The notes under the pieces were generated by a model. That model had not been told where the DNA came from and ran no database searches. It saw nothing but the letters and a program-made list of their open reading frames with translations. 64,000 bases of DNA from Candidatus Melainabacteria bacterium (GTDB lineage Bacteria > Cyanobacteriota > Vampirovibrionia > Obscuribacterales > Obscuribacteraceae): NCBI GenBank assembly GCA_003151275.1, contig PLXC01000120.1:1-64000 (forward strand). Direction: 5' to 3'. The position numbers and the translations under genes are program-made. Shown in pieces: positions 18,255 through 27,427 of the stretch; position 1 is the stretch's first letter, and every line of letters begins with the position of its first letter.

Positions 18255-19047
18255 CGAGAGGAGGGGTAAACTCAGTTCCTTGCAATTCACTATCAGGGAT
18301 CTTTGGAGAGCCCAACCTAGGTCCACCGGAACTGGTATTGGTATTGGTGCTCTCAACTGCACTGGTCTTGGTCTTGTTTGCTTCCGTCGATGGCATGGGC
18401 GGATCCACATAGTTCCTAGACAAACGGGGGTCCAAGTCGGGAGTATTGTCACCAGAGAACATTGGCACGCCGAGATTATCCAACATGTGCCAGATACTTC
18501 TGCCGACCGAGCCCTTGGATGATTTTTTTTGATGGACGCGGGCGTCTTCCGCATCTTTTGTCCCCGAAGAATCGGGCACCTTGGGATTGTGAAACCGGAA
18601 ATAAGACTCGACACTGCTGTCTTGAGAGCGATCGGTAGTTGATTGCTTGATAAATTCACGAAGCATAGGAGTGGAAGGACCTGATGTTGTCGGTGCAGAA
18701 AGATTAGAAGCTGATGGGTCAGATCTGAAAGAAGAAGAAGAAGAAGGAGAAGGAGTTGGTGACACTACACTCGGTGCCGAAGAGAAGGCAGGAGGCGGGT
18801 AACTAGGGGCTGGATTGGATGGCACCGCAGGCGCCGATGACGCCGCCGCTGAAGAAGAGGCGTTCGATTGAGCCGCATTCTGAGCTGCATTCTGGGCACC
18901 AAAACCTGCCTGGGCTGAAGAGGCTATTAAGGCAGTGGCTTCGCAGTTAGAAGGCGGTGATTGAAGTGATTGATTCGTGCCGGCAAACGGGCAGCCGCTA
19001 ACAAACAATAGAACGGAAACAATTGAGAATACGGTGGGCTGGCACAT
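18229..19047 (-). CDS. Ser/Ala/Pro-rich lipoprotein in efflux operon
   Basis: A 272-residue protein with a lipoprotein signal (FSIVSVLLFVSGC; the lipobox Cys is residue 19). Residues 30-130 are low-complexity Ser/Ala/Pro/Asn. The C-terminal half is polar, with RSIWHMLDNLGVPMFSG as the only likely folded helix. It starts six bases after the pump-adaptor fusion and overlaps the first channel gene, so it is part of the operon. Its role is unknown: a periplasmic spacer, a metal chaperone or an assembly factor are options. No Cys/His/Met metal-binding cluster is visible. Confidence 0.65.
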   Translation of the reverse strand: MCQPTVFSIVSVLLFVSGCPFAGTNQSLQSPPSNCEATALIASSAQAGFGAQNAAQNAAQSNASSSAAASSAPAVPSNPAPSYPPPAFSSAPSVVSPTPSPSSSSSFRSDPSASNLSAPTTSGPSTPMLREFIKQSTTDRSQDSSVESYFRFHNPKVPDSSGTKDAEDARVHQKKSSKGSVGRSIWHMLDNLGVPMFSGDNTPDLDPRLSRNYVDPPMPSTEANKTKTSAVESTNTNTSSGGPRLGSPKIPDSELQGTEFTPPLDVQTRSAP

Positions 19048-19053
19048 AACCTC

Positions 19054-22000
19054 TCACTCGCCCTCTGAAGATTTCATGGCCGTGCCCAATAAAGCGGTGC
19101 CACCGTGGGCAACAATCAAATCACCTGGTTTTAAACCACTCAGTATTTCGGTACTGTCCGCATCTTGAATGCCAACTTTTACATCGCGTTCAGTGTAGGT
19201 ACCATTCTTCGTTTGCAAAAATACCAGATCAACGTCCCCTTTTTGAATCACTGCCGAGCGAGGTATCAGTAAGACAGGAACCTGTCCAACACTGATTTTC
19301 ATCCGCGCGAACATTCCTGGTTTCAACAGGCCGTTGCTGTTGGAAACATTGGCTCTAACCGGCAGGGTTCTAGTCGTTGCGCTAATTGAGTCCCCTACCC
19401 AAATGATTGAGGCCGGGAATGCGTGACCAGGCAGACTGTCTATCGAAACGGCAGCCCGTTGTCCCTTCCTCACCGACTCAATGTCCTTCTCAAAAATATC
19501 GCCTAGAAGCCAAACCTCTGACAAATTGGCCAGAGTAAAAAGCTGCTTGGTTCCATCATTTAACTCACCTGGATTAATCGTGCGTTCGATCACGAGCCCA
19601 CCTCGCGGCGCTCTTATAACCACCAATGGGTCAATCTTTTTCTCTGAAAGCACCTTCTGAGCTGAGTCCGGAGCGGCACCGAGCAAGGTCAGTCTAGCTT
19701 GAGCTGTCCTTACAACAGCGTCCAGTTTTGCTTTCAAAGCAGCCAGATTAGCCGTGTCTTTTTCTAACTGATTTTCTGCCGTTTGCAGATCGGCTTTCGC
19801 TGAAACTTGCTCGTTGAACAGTGTGGTTTCTCGGTCAAATGTTATTCGCGACAACTTAAGCTGCACTTCTTGTTGCTTGATATCAGCTTTTGACTGAAGT
19901 GCACTTTGGAGAAGATCCGACTGCACTTGACCGATTGGATCTGACTTAATTATTGCCATGATTTGACCGGCCTGCACGACGTCACCCAACCTGGCTTTCA
20001 CTTCCAATGCACGCCCAGCCGATGGTGTAGAAACAAGGGTAGTCAACTCAGCATTTGGTGCCACTCGACCTGGAGAATCAACCGTTTTGTAGACAAGCCC
20101 CCGTTTGACTTGCACAACTTTTAGTCCGATTTCCTTCTCTTGTGCTTGATTAATTTGTACAGTTAGTGACCTTGGTGTTGATTCTGGATCCGCTTTCGAA
20201 AACGGTACCGGTGGAGTCGAAACAGTGTTGACGTGAGACAACATGTTGAGAGAAACTGCCTTACCTTCTGGCAATCCAGAACAGCCGGTTAAAAGGAGAG
20301 AGAAGAACGAAATCGCGATAAAGGGAATGAGTGAATGCGTTAGCACCGGGTCTTGTTTTGTCATGTTGCGGTCCTTGTTCGAACGACCTTGGATCATTGT
20401 GTAAAGGGCAGGTAGAACTATCAGAGTAAGAACAGTTGCAGAAAGGAGTCCACCAATAATCACTATGGCGAAAGGTTTCTGACTCTGGGCACCAATGCCG
20501 TTGGATGTTGCTGCGGGGAGAAGTCCTAACATGGCCACGGTAGCTGTCATTAGTACCGGACGCATGCGAGCCATAGCACCTTCGTAAGCGGCATCACACA
20601 CTTCAAGCCCAGCTTTTCGCAAATGATTTATGTGACTGATCAGAATGACACCATTTTGAACGGCAACTCCGGATAAGGCGATGAAGCCCACGGCCGCAGA
20701 GATACTGAAATATGTGTTGGTAAGAAGCAGCGCCGACACACCACCCAATCCGGCAAGAGGCACACTACACATGATCAAAAATGCATTTTTGTGAGAACGA
20801 AATGCTCCTAATAAAATCAGGTAGATCATCAGCAACGTCACAGGAACAATAATCGCTAAACGCGCATTCGCTTCCTGTTGGAATTGATACTGTCCTGCCC
20901 ATATCAGTCGATAACCCTCAGGAATTTTGACTTGTTGGCCGATCTTTTCTTGCGCCTCTCTAACCGCCGAACCGAGATCACGTCCACGCAAATTTATACG
21001 AACGTACATTACACGCGCATTAGCCTCTCTTGTGATGAAAGCAGCTCCGTATCCGTATTTGATAGAAGCCATTTGCGACAGAGGCACAGACGAAATTGGG
21101 CCGGGAGGATCGATCAAAATATTGTCTAATGCCCGCTCGGTATTCCGATATTCTTTGGAGAATCTTACCAACACAGGGAAGCGCTTCTCACCATCAACTA
21201 GCCGAGTGCCAACTTTGCCCCCGATCGCAGTTTCAACCAAATGTTGGACATCGGAAACATTAACGCCATATCGACTGGCAGCATCACGGTCAATAGCCAC
21301 TCGATATTGGGGCTGCCCTAGCTGCTGATTATTAGCCACGTCGACCATACCTGATATTCCGGTGGCGATGTGGGCGATCTGATCGCCAAGACGTTGAAGA
21401 ACGACGACGTCCGGCCCGTAGATTTTAATCGCAAGCATACCCTTGGCGCCCGCGACAGCTTCGTCTACATTGTCTTGGATGTATTGAGAAAAGTACAAAA
21501 GCACATTTGGAATTACGGAGAGTTCTTTATTGAGTGCAGCAATCAACTCATGCTTATTTCGATGAAATTCTGGTCGCCATTCGTCAGCGGGTTTTAAATC
21601 TAAAAACAGTTCGATATTACTGAACAAGTTGGGATCAGTGCCATCATCAGGAGAACCGGTTTGACTGGTTACGTTAGCAATCTCGGGAAATTTGGAAATA
21701 ATTTGACGCATGCGTTTAGCTGTTCGCACAGCTTCCTCAAGAGATACGGAAGTTGGCAAAACTGTGGCGCGAAGCCAAATGTTTCCTTCATCCAAGGCCG
21801 GAAGAAATTCTGAACCAACTTGGCAAGCGAGCAAACCAGTAAGCGCAAGACAAACAAAGGCTACAAGCAACACCATTCGGGGGTGGCGAAGACCCCAGCC
21901 TAACGTGGGTTTATAAACGAAATGCGCCCCGAGTATCAATGGACTTTCTCGGTGCGATGGCTTGCCACGAACAAGAAGCAGACCAATCAGGCCAGGAACG

Positions 22001-23466
22001 ACAAAGAGCGCGGCGATGATCGCACCCAGCAAGTAGAAGTTCATGGTAAACACAAGAGGGCGAAACAACTTTCCTGCCACTCCTTCAAGGCTGAACATCG
22101 GTAAGAATGCCGTCATGATTATTGTCACGGCAAAAAGAATCGGCGCCCCGACTTGCTTAGCACTTTCGAGAATCACTTCTCTTTTTTCTTCTACGGTTGC
22201 CGTGTATGGAAGCATGCTCAACTTAGCGAACGCATTTTCGACCATCACAACTGCACCGTCGACAATGATTCCGAAATCAACAGCCCCCAAACTGAGAATA
22301 TTCGCCGAGATATGGCAAATATCTAAAAGAAACAAACCAAAGCACAAAGAAAGTGGAATAGCTACAGATGCGATCAAACCGCTTTTTATGTCAAACAAAA
22401 AGAGAATCAAAACGGTTACGACCAAACAGACTCCTTCGAGAACATTGTGTAAGACGGTATCCATGGTGTGCTGCACGAGTTCTTGACGGTCGTAGAGTTT
22501 GACTAAATGAACCCCCTCAGGAAGCGATGCTCTAATCTCAGGCAATTTCTTGTAGAGACGTTCAACCACCTTAGATGGATTCGCATAACGGCGCATCAAG
22601 ACGATTCCCATAACAGCGTCATCGTCGTCATTTTTTCCAAATTGACCTAAGCGAATCCCCGAACCGATGTTGACATGGGCAATGTCTTTGATCCTGACTG
22701 GCACGCCAGATTGTGTACTGGAAACAACAATTCGCTCGATATCTCCCACATTGGAAAGCAACCCCAGGCTTCGAACCACGTACGCACTGCCGTTATTTTC
22801 TATGTAGTTACCACCTGTAGTGGCATTTGAATTTTGAATAGCGGTGAAAACTTGTGTTAGCGGAATTCCATACGAAACTAATTTTTCAGGATCGATGTTT
22901 ACTTGAAAGGTTTTTGTCGGTCCGCCGAAACTGACTACGTCAATCACTCCAGGAATCTGTTTAAAAGCTCTTTCCAGTTGCCAGTCCTCGATCACTTTTC
23001 TGCTCATTGCGGAAAAGTATTTCGACTCAAGCGTGTATCTGTAAATTTCGCCAGTTCCGCCCGCGTCGGGATCCAAGTTAGGTTTTACATCGTCAGGAAT
23101 GTCAGCCCGCGCTATTCTTTCTAAAACCTGCTGCCTGTTTTGCAATGAAGGCGAGTCGTCTGCAAAGATCACACTGATTACTGACAGACCTAATATGGAG
23201 ATCGAACGCAGGTTTACCTCATTTGGAATTGCGTTCAGCTCTTTTTCAAGCGGGATAGTGATTTCGCGCTCGACTTCCTCGGCTCCTTTGCCCGGAGCCA
23301 GGGTAATGACACGAACGGTTGGCGGCGCAAATTCGGGGTAGGCTTCAGTGTCCAACGTGTAATGAGCCCAGACCCCACCAGCCAACATAAACAATGTCAG
23401 GAGGATGCCAAGGATCCGCCGTCGAAAGAAGAGCTCGATTGCATCGTTGAGCAGGTTTCTGGACAT
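19054..23466 (-). CDS. CzcA-type RND metal pump fused to CzcB-type adaptor
   Basis: One uninterrupted frame of 1470 codons; ATG at 23466 behind AAGGAAACC. Residues 1-1034 are a heavy-metal RND permease. TM4 carries VDFGIIVDGAVVMVENAF, with Asp397, Asp403 and Glu410 matching the proton-relay triad of CzcA. Residues 1035-1470 are a complete periplasmic adaptor: its own signal segment and lipobox (SFFSLLLTGCSG), a barrel-sandwich (GDVVQAGQIMAII), a coiled-coil hairpin and a second half (GGLVIERTINPGELND). An internal ATG at 20364 with AGGA nearby could start a separate adaptor. The frame has no stop at the joint. Family members expel Zn, Co, Cd, Ni, Cu or Ag; the metal here is unknown. It heads the efflux operon. 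Confidence 0.92.
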   Translation of the reverse strand: MSRNLLNDAIELFFRRRILGILLTLFMLAGGVWAHYTLDTEAYPEFAPPTVRVITLAPGKGAEEVEREITIPLEKELNAIPNEVNLRSISILGLSVISVIFADDSPSLQNRQQVLERIARADIPDDVKPNLDPDAGGTGEIYRYTLESKYFSAMSRKVIEDWQLERAFKQIPGVIDVVSFGGPTKTFQVNIDPEKLVSYGIPLTQVFTAIQNSNATTGGNYIENNGSAYVVRSLGLLSNVGDIERIVVSSTQSGVPVRIKDIAHVNIGSGIRLGQFGKNDDDDAVMGIVLMRRYANPSKVVERLYKKLPEIRASLPEGVHLVKLYDRQELVQHTMDTVLHNVLEGVCLVVTVLILFLFDIKSGLIASVAIPLSLCFGLFLLDICHISANILSLGAVDFGIIVDGAVVMVENAFAKLSMLPYTATVEEKREVILESAKQVGAPILFAVTIIMTAFLPMFSLEGVAGKLFRPLVFTMNFYLLGAIIAALFVVPGLIGLLLVRGKPSHRESPLILGAHFVYKPTLGWGLRHPRMVLLVAFVCLALTGLLACQVGSEFLPALDEGNIWLRATVLPTSVSLEEAVRTAKRMRQIISKFPEIANVTSQTGSPDDGTDPNLFSNIELFLDLKPADEWRPEFHRNKHELIAALNKELSVIPNVLLYFSQYIQDNVDEAVAGAKGMLAIKIYGPDVVVLQRLGDQIAHIATGISGMVDVANNQQLGQPQYRVAIDRDAASRYGVNVSDVQHLVETAIGGKVGTRLVDGEKRFPVLVRFSKEYRNTERALDNILIDPPGPISSVPLSQMASIKYGYGAAFITREANARVMYVRINLRGRDLGSAVREAQEKIGQQVKIPEGYRLIWAGQYQFQQEANARLAIIVPVTLLMIYLILLGAFRSHKNAFLIMCSVPLAGLGGVSALLLTNTYFSISAAVGFIALSGVAVQNGVILISHINHLRKAGLEVCDAAYEGAMARMRPVLMTATVAMLGLLPAATSNGIGAQSQKPFAIVIIGGLLSATVLTLIVLPALYTMIQGRSNKDRNMTKQDPVLTHSLIPFIAISFFSLLLTGCSGLPEGKAVSLNMLSHVNTVSTPPVPFSKADPESTPRSLTVQINQAQEKEIGLKVVQVKRGLVYKTVDSPGRVAPNAELTTLVSTPSAGRALEVKARLGDVVQAGQIMAIIKSDPIGQVQSDLLQSALQSKADIKQQEVQLKLSRITFDRETTLFNEQVSAKADLQTAENQLEKDTANLAALKAKLDAVVRTAQARLTLLGAAPDSAQKVLSEKKIDPLVVIRAPRGGLVIERTINPGELNDGTKQLFTLANLSEVWLLGDIFEKDIESVRKGQRAAVSIDSLPGHAFPASIIWVGDSISATTRTLPVRANVSNSNGLLKPGMFARMKISVGQVPVLLIPRSAVIQKGDVDLVFLQTKNGTYTERDVKVGIQDADSTEILSGLKPGDLIVAHGGTALLGTAMKSSEGE

Positions 23467-23950
23467 GGTTTCCTTGCAAAAGGATGGGAACCCATCGGTA
23501 TTACCGACAGAGCTAAGACCATTGCCTGAGCATGGCGACGCCCGGACACGAGTCCTCAGAGCGGACTATACCAATCGTCTCGTGGAGAGAATGTGAAGCC
23601 AGCAAGGACTTCTTATGCCCACGACCATCAACACGCATTAGAGCACATGCGCACATGCGATGAGCAGGTATGCAGGGAAAGGTCCGAATTGATAGAAGCT
23701 TGAGGCATAGATCAGCCGACTGAGGCAAAATGCCATGAGCGAAACCATTGTCCACTGCTCTGAGCCCGGATAGTCCGAACTTTCTCACAGAACTCCTGTA
23801 TGGCAGTACCAGTCAGAAGTTGTTAGAAATACTGTCGTTTTTCCAACAAGGGGTAGGCCGCCAAAATCACTTCCACAACAAGCGGCAATTCACAAATTGT
23901 GCATAACCGACTGCTATACATATGACAACTAAAAATCGGAGCGGTTTTTC
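23467..23950. promoter_or_regulatory. Divergent promoter region between efflux operon and TGA-interrupted gene
   Basis: A 484-base interval between divergent genes, so it must hold promoters for both. Rightward, TGCTATACAT at about 23910-23920 fits an extended -10 box, about 30 bases before the start codon. Around 23643-23660, AGCACATGCGCACATGCGAT contains a short ACATGCG repeat of unknown meaning. No metal-regulator operator could be identified by eye. The reverse open frame at 23513-23788 has no support. Confidence 0.35.
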
Positions 23951-24994
23951 ATGAAAAAAGCGAGTCTGTCAATTCTTAGCGTTCTACTCGTCCTTGGCGC
24001 CTCGCTTAGCCTTCCCGCACAGGCTGAGAAAGTTCTGGAAGGACAAGTCTGCTCGCAGAGAGTTCATGAACTAACCAGCGAAATCGACTGGTATAAGTCA
24101 CTTAACAAAGCTGAAGATGCGGCTCGAGAACAAGGCAAGCTGGTTTTCTGGGTGCACATGCTAGGCAAAATTGACGGGGCGACGTGATCGGCTGGCAACA
24201 GCTTGAGAGCCGTGTCGCTCTCTTCGGACCCAACCTTCTCAATGCTTAAAGATAAATTCGTCTGCGGTTTCCACGACATTTCGCATGAGAAATACGCTGG
24301 TGCCTCCGGTAAACACAAGCCGGACGAGCAGGCTGTTGACACTACTAATGGTGCAGGTCCACACAACATCCAAATGTTTGTCTTGGCCCCAGACGGCACT
24401 GTCCTGACTTGTTTACCTGGATATTGGAACCCTAAAGATCTAGCCCAAGAGCTTGTCTTAGCCCAACAGCTGTATCAAGTTTGGGTTAATCCGGAACTGT
24501 CTCTTGGCCAAAAGAAAGAGATGTACAGTCAAATGCAAATGGCACACTTGCAGCAGCATTCAAAGGCTGAACAGAACCGCAGTCGCATGCAAGGCTTCGA
24601 CATTCAATTTGAAGCCCAGAAACATTTGCGGGACACAGACGTGTTCTACAACCCGCGCATCGTCGATCCTTCCGGCAAAAATATTCCACCACAAAATGTA
24701 AAAACGACCGACGTGATTATGCACGAACGGTTGGCAATGCGCCCCTTTGTGCCATACGAACAATTCGACACCGCCGCTTATTCAAGTTACGGCAAGAATA
24801 TGTACGACAAGCACGAACAATTCAGAGATCCGACCACTGGGCAAATAGCCCAGGGCGCCAATCTCAAGTCTGAACCATTCATCGGCAATGACCCGCGCGC
24901 ACATCCAGTGGAAACACAAATCAAACGCCAGGGACCTCGAGTTATGTCGAACTTGTTCAGGTACGGGTTGAGAGCGGCCATGTACGCTCGCTAA
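23951..24994 (+). CDS. Secreted thioredoxin-fold protein with in-frame TGA at codon 79 (candidate selenoprotein)
   Basis: A 347-codon frame broken only by TGA at 24185-24187. It has a signal peptide (KASLSILSVLLVLGASLS to AQAE), then a helix and a strand, KLVFWVHMLGKIDGAT. The TGA comes next, then SAGNSLRAVSLSSD, a strand KFVCGFHDI, and NIQMFVLAPDGTVLTCLPGY. The order looks like a thioredoxin fold, with the TGA where the redox-active Cys of such proteins sits. The frame and coding character continue unchanged to a normal stop at 24994. A 6-base-pair hairpin starts 17 bases after the TGA. Readings: a selenocysteine codon (UGA at a Cys position plus SECIS-like hairpin), or a pseudogene by a single nonsense change. 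No sel genes are in the window, so this stays open. Confidence 0.6.
24205..24222 (+). promoter_or_regulatory. SECIS-like hairpin downstream of in-frame TGA
   Basis: GAGAGC and GCTCTC form a perfect six-pair stem around the loop CGTGTC. The loop begins 24 bases after the TGA and has G as its second base. Bacterial SECIS elements are short hairpins with the apical loop roughly 16-37 bases after the UGA and a G among the first two loop bases, so this fits. Just before it, GCTG-GCAA-CAGC forms a competing small hairpin. Confidence 0.45.
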
Positions 24995-25006
24995 ACAAAA
25001 CGCGCG

Positions 25007-25417
25007 CTAAAAACGTTTGGATGGTAGTTTTAAAGCTGCAAGGCTGGATGCAATTGCCTCCGGGCTGGACGACGTCTGATGCTCGAGCATCCGCATAAGC
25101 TCTTCTGTCCACACTCCGACCAATAAGGCCCGAGCTTCCAGATCCCCGGCGCCCTCACTTCGGAGCCGGTCGTAAGTTTCTTTTACAAAGGGCTGCTCAT
25201 CACCCTTAAGCATCTTGTTGACGGTATGAAACATGGTCATGCGCATGACCTCTTCCTCACTGTCTTCAGGTTTGCGGAGCTTAAAGTTGAGATCTTGTCT
25301 ATCGCGTAAGCGCCCTGCGCCATCGACGTAGATATTGCCAGCGTCGTCGTATACCTTTGGCTCGTTTATTAGTGCCAGCTCTTCTTCAGTAAACTCTTCA
25401 GGGTTATCAATGGTCAT
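25007..25417 (-). CDS. Small helical protein, DUF1841-like C-terminus
   Basis: A 136-residue protein without signal or membrane segments. It has an acidic N-terminus, a short strand pair (VYDDAGNIYVDGAGRLRD), then helices. The part from MTMFHTVNKMLKGDEQP to LVGVWTEELMRML has the spacing of DUF1841 proteins (a helix, a Gly/Pro turn, then a GxxxxEA helix), but key residues differ, so the link is weak. It converges with the TGA-interrupted gene (12 bases apart). Function unknown. Confidence 0.55.
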   Translation of the reverse strand: MTIDNPEEFTEEELALINEPKVYDDAGNIYVDGAGRLRDRQDLNFKLRKPEDSEEEVMRMTMFHTVNKMLKGDEQPFVKETYDRLRSEGAGDLEARALLVGVWTEELMRMLEHQTSSSPEAIASSLAALKLPSKRF

Positions 25418-25522
25418 CAGGCGCCTCCAAGAATGCTGTCAAATTGTATCTCGACAAGCCTCTTGTGGTAAAAATGAGGCGTGCGGTTCTGGCTGCACGA
25501 TAAATTCTCTAGAAATGGTCCC

Positions 25523-26200
25523 GTGGCAAAAATACTTTTAGTTGACGACGATCAGACGCTTACCAAAATGGTCCATGACTGGTTGGTGTTCGATCACCAC
25601 CAGGTCGAAATGGCTAGCGATGGCGATGATGGACTGTACAAAGTTCTCACGTATTCCTACGACATCATAGTTTTGGACATCAATATGCCCGGAAAAGACG
25701 GCATCCAGATTTGTACGGAATATCGAGCCCGAGGCGGACAATCACCAGTATTGATGCTCACGGGTAGGGATAAGATCGAAAACAAGGAAGAAGGTTTTAA
25801 CGTCGGCGCAGACGACTATCTGACTAAGCCCTTTCACATGAAAGAACTCTCCGTGCGCGTGAACGCGCTTCTGAGAAGATCGCGCGCTGTTTCTGAAAAG
25901 ACTTACGGCTGGGGCGACGTCAGGCTGGACAGCACAAGCTTCAAGGTCACCAAGGGCGGTGGCGAGGTGAAATTGTTGCCCAAAGAATTCGGTCTGCTTG
26001 AATTTCTCATGGCCAATCCGAATCGAGTTTTCACTCCTGACGCCATTCTGGATCGGCTCTGGGCATCAGAATCAGACTCAACCAGCAATGCCGTGATTAC
26101 TTGTGTCAGTCGAATTAGAACTAAATTAGACGACAAAGGCACAAAAAACTCAATCATCAAGACCGTGCATGGCGTTGGTTATCGTTTCGACCCCTCCTAA
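25523..26200 (+). CDS. OmpR/PhoB-type response regulator
   Basis: A 225-residue protein. I chose the GTG at 25523 because the receiver domain starts there (AKILLVDDDQTLTKM). The receiver has Asp8/Asp9, phospho-acceptor Asp52 in VLDINMPGKDG, and Lys in DYLTKPF. The C-terminal winged helix (residues 128-225) shows KLLPKEFGLLEFLMANPNRVF and SRIRTKLDDKG, typical of OmpR/PhoB DNA-binding domains. No histidine kinase is next to it; the TPR gene follows 62 bases later and may share its transcript. Target genes unknown. Confidence 0.92.
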   Translation: MAKILLVDDDQTLTKMVHDWLVFDHHQVEMASDGDDGLYKVLTYSYDIIVLDINMPGKDGIQICTEYRARGGQSPVLMLTGRDKIENKEEGFNVGADDYLTKPFHMKELSVRVNALLRRSRAVSEKTYGWGDVRLDSTSFKVTKGGGEVKLLPKEFGLLEFLMANPNRVFTPDAILDRLWASESDSTSNAVITCVSRIRTKLDDKGTKNSIIKTVHGVGYRFDPS

Positions 26201-26262
26201 ATATCAGGTGGTGGTGAGAGATCAAGAGTTCGCAGCTTAGCAGCAGGAAAAAGTATTAAGCC

Positions 26263-27369
26263 TTGAGAATCAATTGGCCAGCCGCTTTGCTTTGTTCTGT
26301 GATTGTGCACAGTTGTTTTTGCCCGACCGCCTGGGCCGCAACGGACGATGACGAGTGGAGGAAAGGCTTGCGTCTCTACAAGTCGGGCAAGGTAACAGAG
26401 TCCATAGACTTCTACAAGCGAGCCATTCTAGCTAATCCCAAACACATTTGGGCTTACCAGGACCTGGCCAATGCATTTCGCGACACTGGTCTATCAGGCG
26501 ATGCAGTGAGGTATTACAAGCGAGCTGCACTAGTCAATCCGAAAAATTACTGGGCGCCCTGGGAGATTGGCAAGATAGCTTACAAAAGCGGTGATATCGC
26601 AGGCTCCATCAAATACTACACTGACGCGATCAAGCGCAACCCAAAATTCGCATGGGCTTATTTCAATAGAGGTCTGGCATACAAAGATAAGGATCGCACC
26701 GATGAAGCGCTGAAAGATTTTCAACGTTGTATCGATATTGACCCGAAGTACTACCAAGCTCGTGGACAGCTAGCAGCGATTTTCTTTTCTCAACAGCAGT
26801 GGCAAAAGGCAATTACGGAGTCCACAAATGTCGTCAATCTTGATCGCAAAAATTTTGATGCCTATTTGACCCGAGGCGAAAGCTATCTGATGATAAACAA
26901 GCCCGCCCAGGCTGTTGCCGATTTCAGCCAAGCGATAGACTTGAAGGCTGATAGTATCCACGCTTATGAAGATCGGATAAACGCTCAAGAACGGTTAGGG
27001 CAATACCAGAAAGCATGCGATGATCTTTCGATACTTATCGATATTGATGGAGACGAAGATGGCGTGCACTTCAAGCGAGCTGCCGACCTGATAAAAATGA
27101 AGAAGTACGACCAAGCATTTGCCGATTTCAATCATGTGATTCAAAAAAATGCCGATGATGACGAAGCCTACAAACGGCGAGGCGACCTTTATTATCAGTT
27201 AGGAAAGAACGAGAATGCAATCGCAGATTATTCTAAGGCACTGAACATGGGCTGCGACTCACCGGCCACAGTGCTTGCGGCGCGAAGCAACGCTTATAGA
27301 AAGTTGGCCAAATATGATCTTGCAATGCAAGATGAAGAAAAAGCGCGGCTGCTCAAAGAGCGAAAGTAG
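26263..27369 (+). CDS. Secreted TPR-repeat protein
   Basis: A 368-residue protein starting with TTG at 26263. The signal segment (WPAALLCSVIVHSCFCPTAWA) suggests a periplasmic location, though the signal is short of positive charge. About ten tetratricopeptide repeats fill residues 30-365; clear units include AWAYFNRGLAYKDKDRTDEA and AYKRRGDLYYQLGKNENAI. TPR arrays bind peptides or partner proteins. No enzyme domain. It lies just downstream of the response regulator gene. Confidence 0.85.
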   Translation: MRINWPAALLCSVIVHSCFCPTAWAATDDDEWRKGLRLYKSGKVTESIDFYKRAILANPKHIWAYQDLANAFRDTGLSGDAVRYYKRAALVNPKNYWAPWEIGKIAYKSGDIAGSIKYYTDAIKRNPKFAWAYFNRGLAYKDKDRTDEALKDFQRCIDIDPKYYQARGQLAAIFFSQQQWQKAITESTNVVNLDRKNFDAYLTRGESYLMINKPAQAVADFSQAIDLKADSIHAYEDRINAQERLGQYQKACDDLSILIDIDGDEDGVHFKRAADLIKMKKYDQAFADFNHVIQKNADDDEAYKRRGDLYYQLGKNENAIADYSKALNMGCDSPATVLAARSNAYRKLAKYDLAMQDEEKARLLKERK

Positions 27370-27427
27370 AATAATTTGGCCAAGCTACAGCAGTTCCGCC
27401 TGCCTCAAGCAATAAGCCATTATTCTT

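Noticed and set aside
16827..18659. A 610-residue protein starting at 18659
   Set aside because: The first 135 codons overlap the lipoprotein gene in another frame and lack any family likeness; the signal peptide starts at 18254.
20878..22486. Several plus-strand frames opposite the RND gene
   Set aside because: They are shadows of the pump gene, which has unambiguous motifs on the minus strand.
23513..23788. A 91-codon reverse frame in the divergent promoter region
   Set aside because: No ribosome site, no family, and Cys/His/Arg-heavy composition typical of chance frames.
23951..24994. General recoding of TGA in this organism
   Set aside because: Several confident genes end in TGA (for example DUF2252, the HAMP kinase, the holin-like gene), so TGA is a regular stop here.
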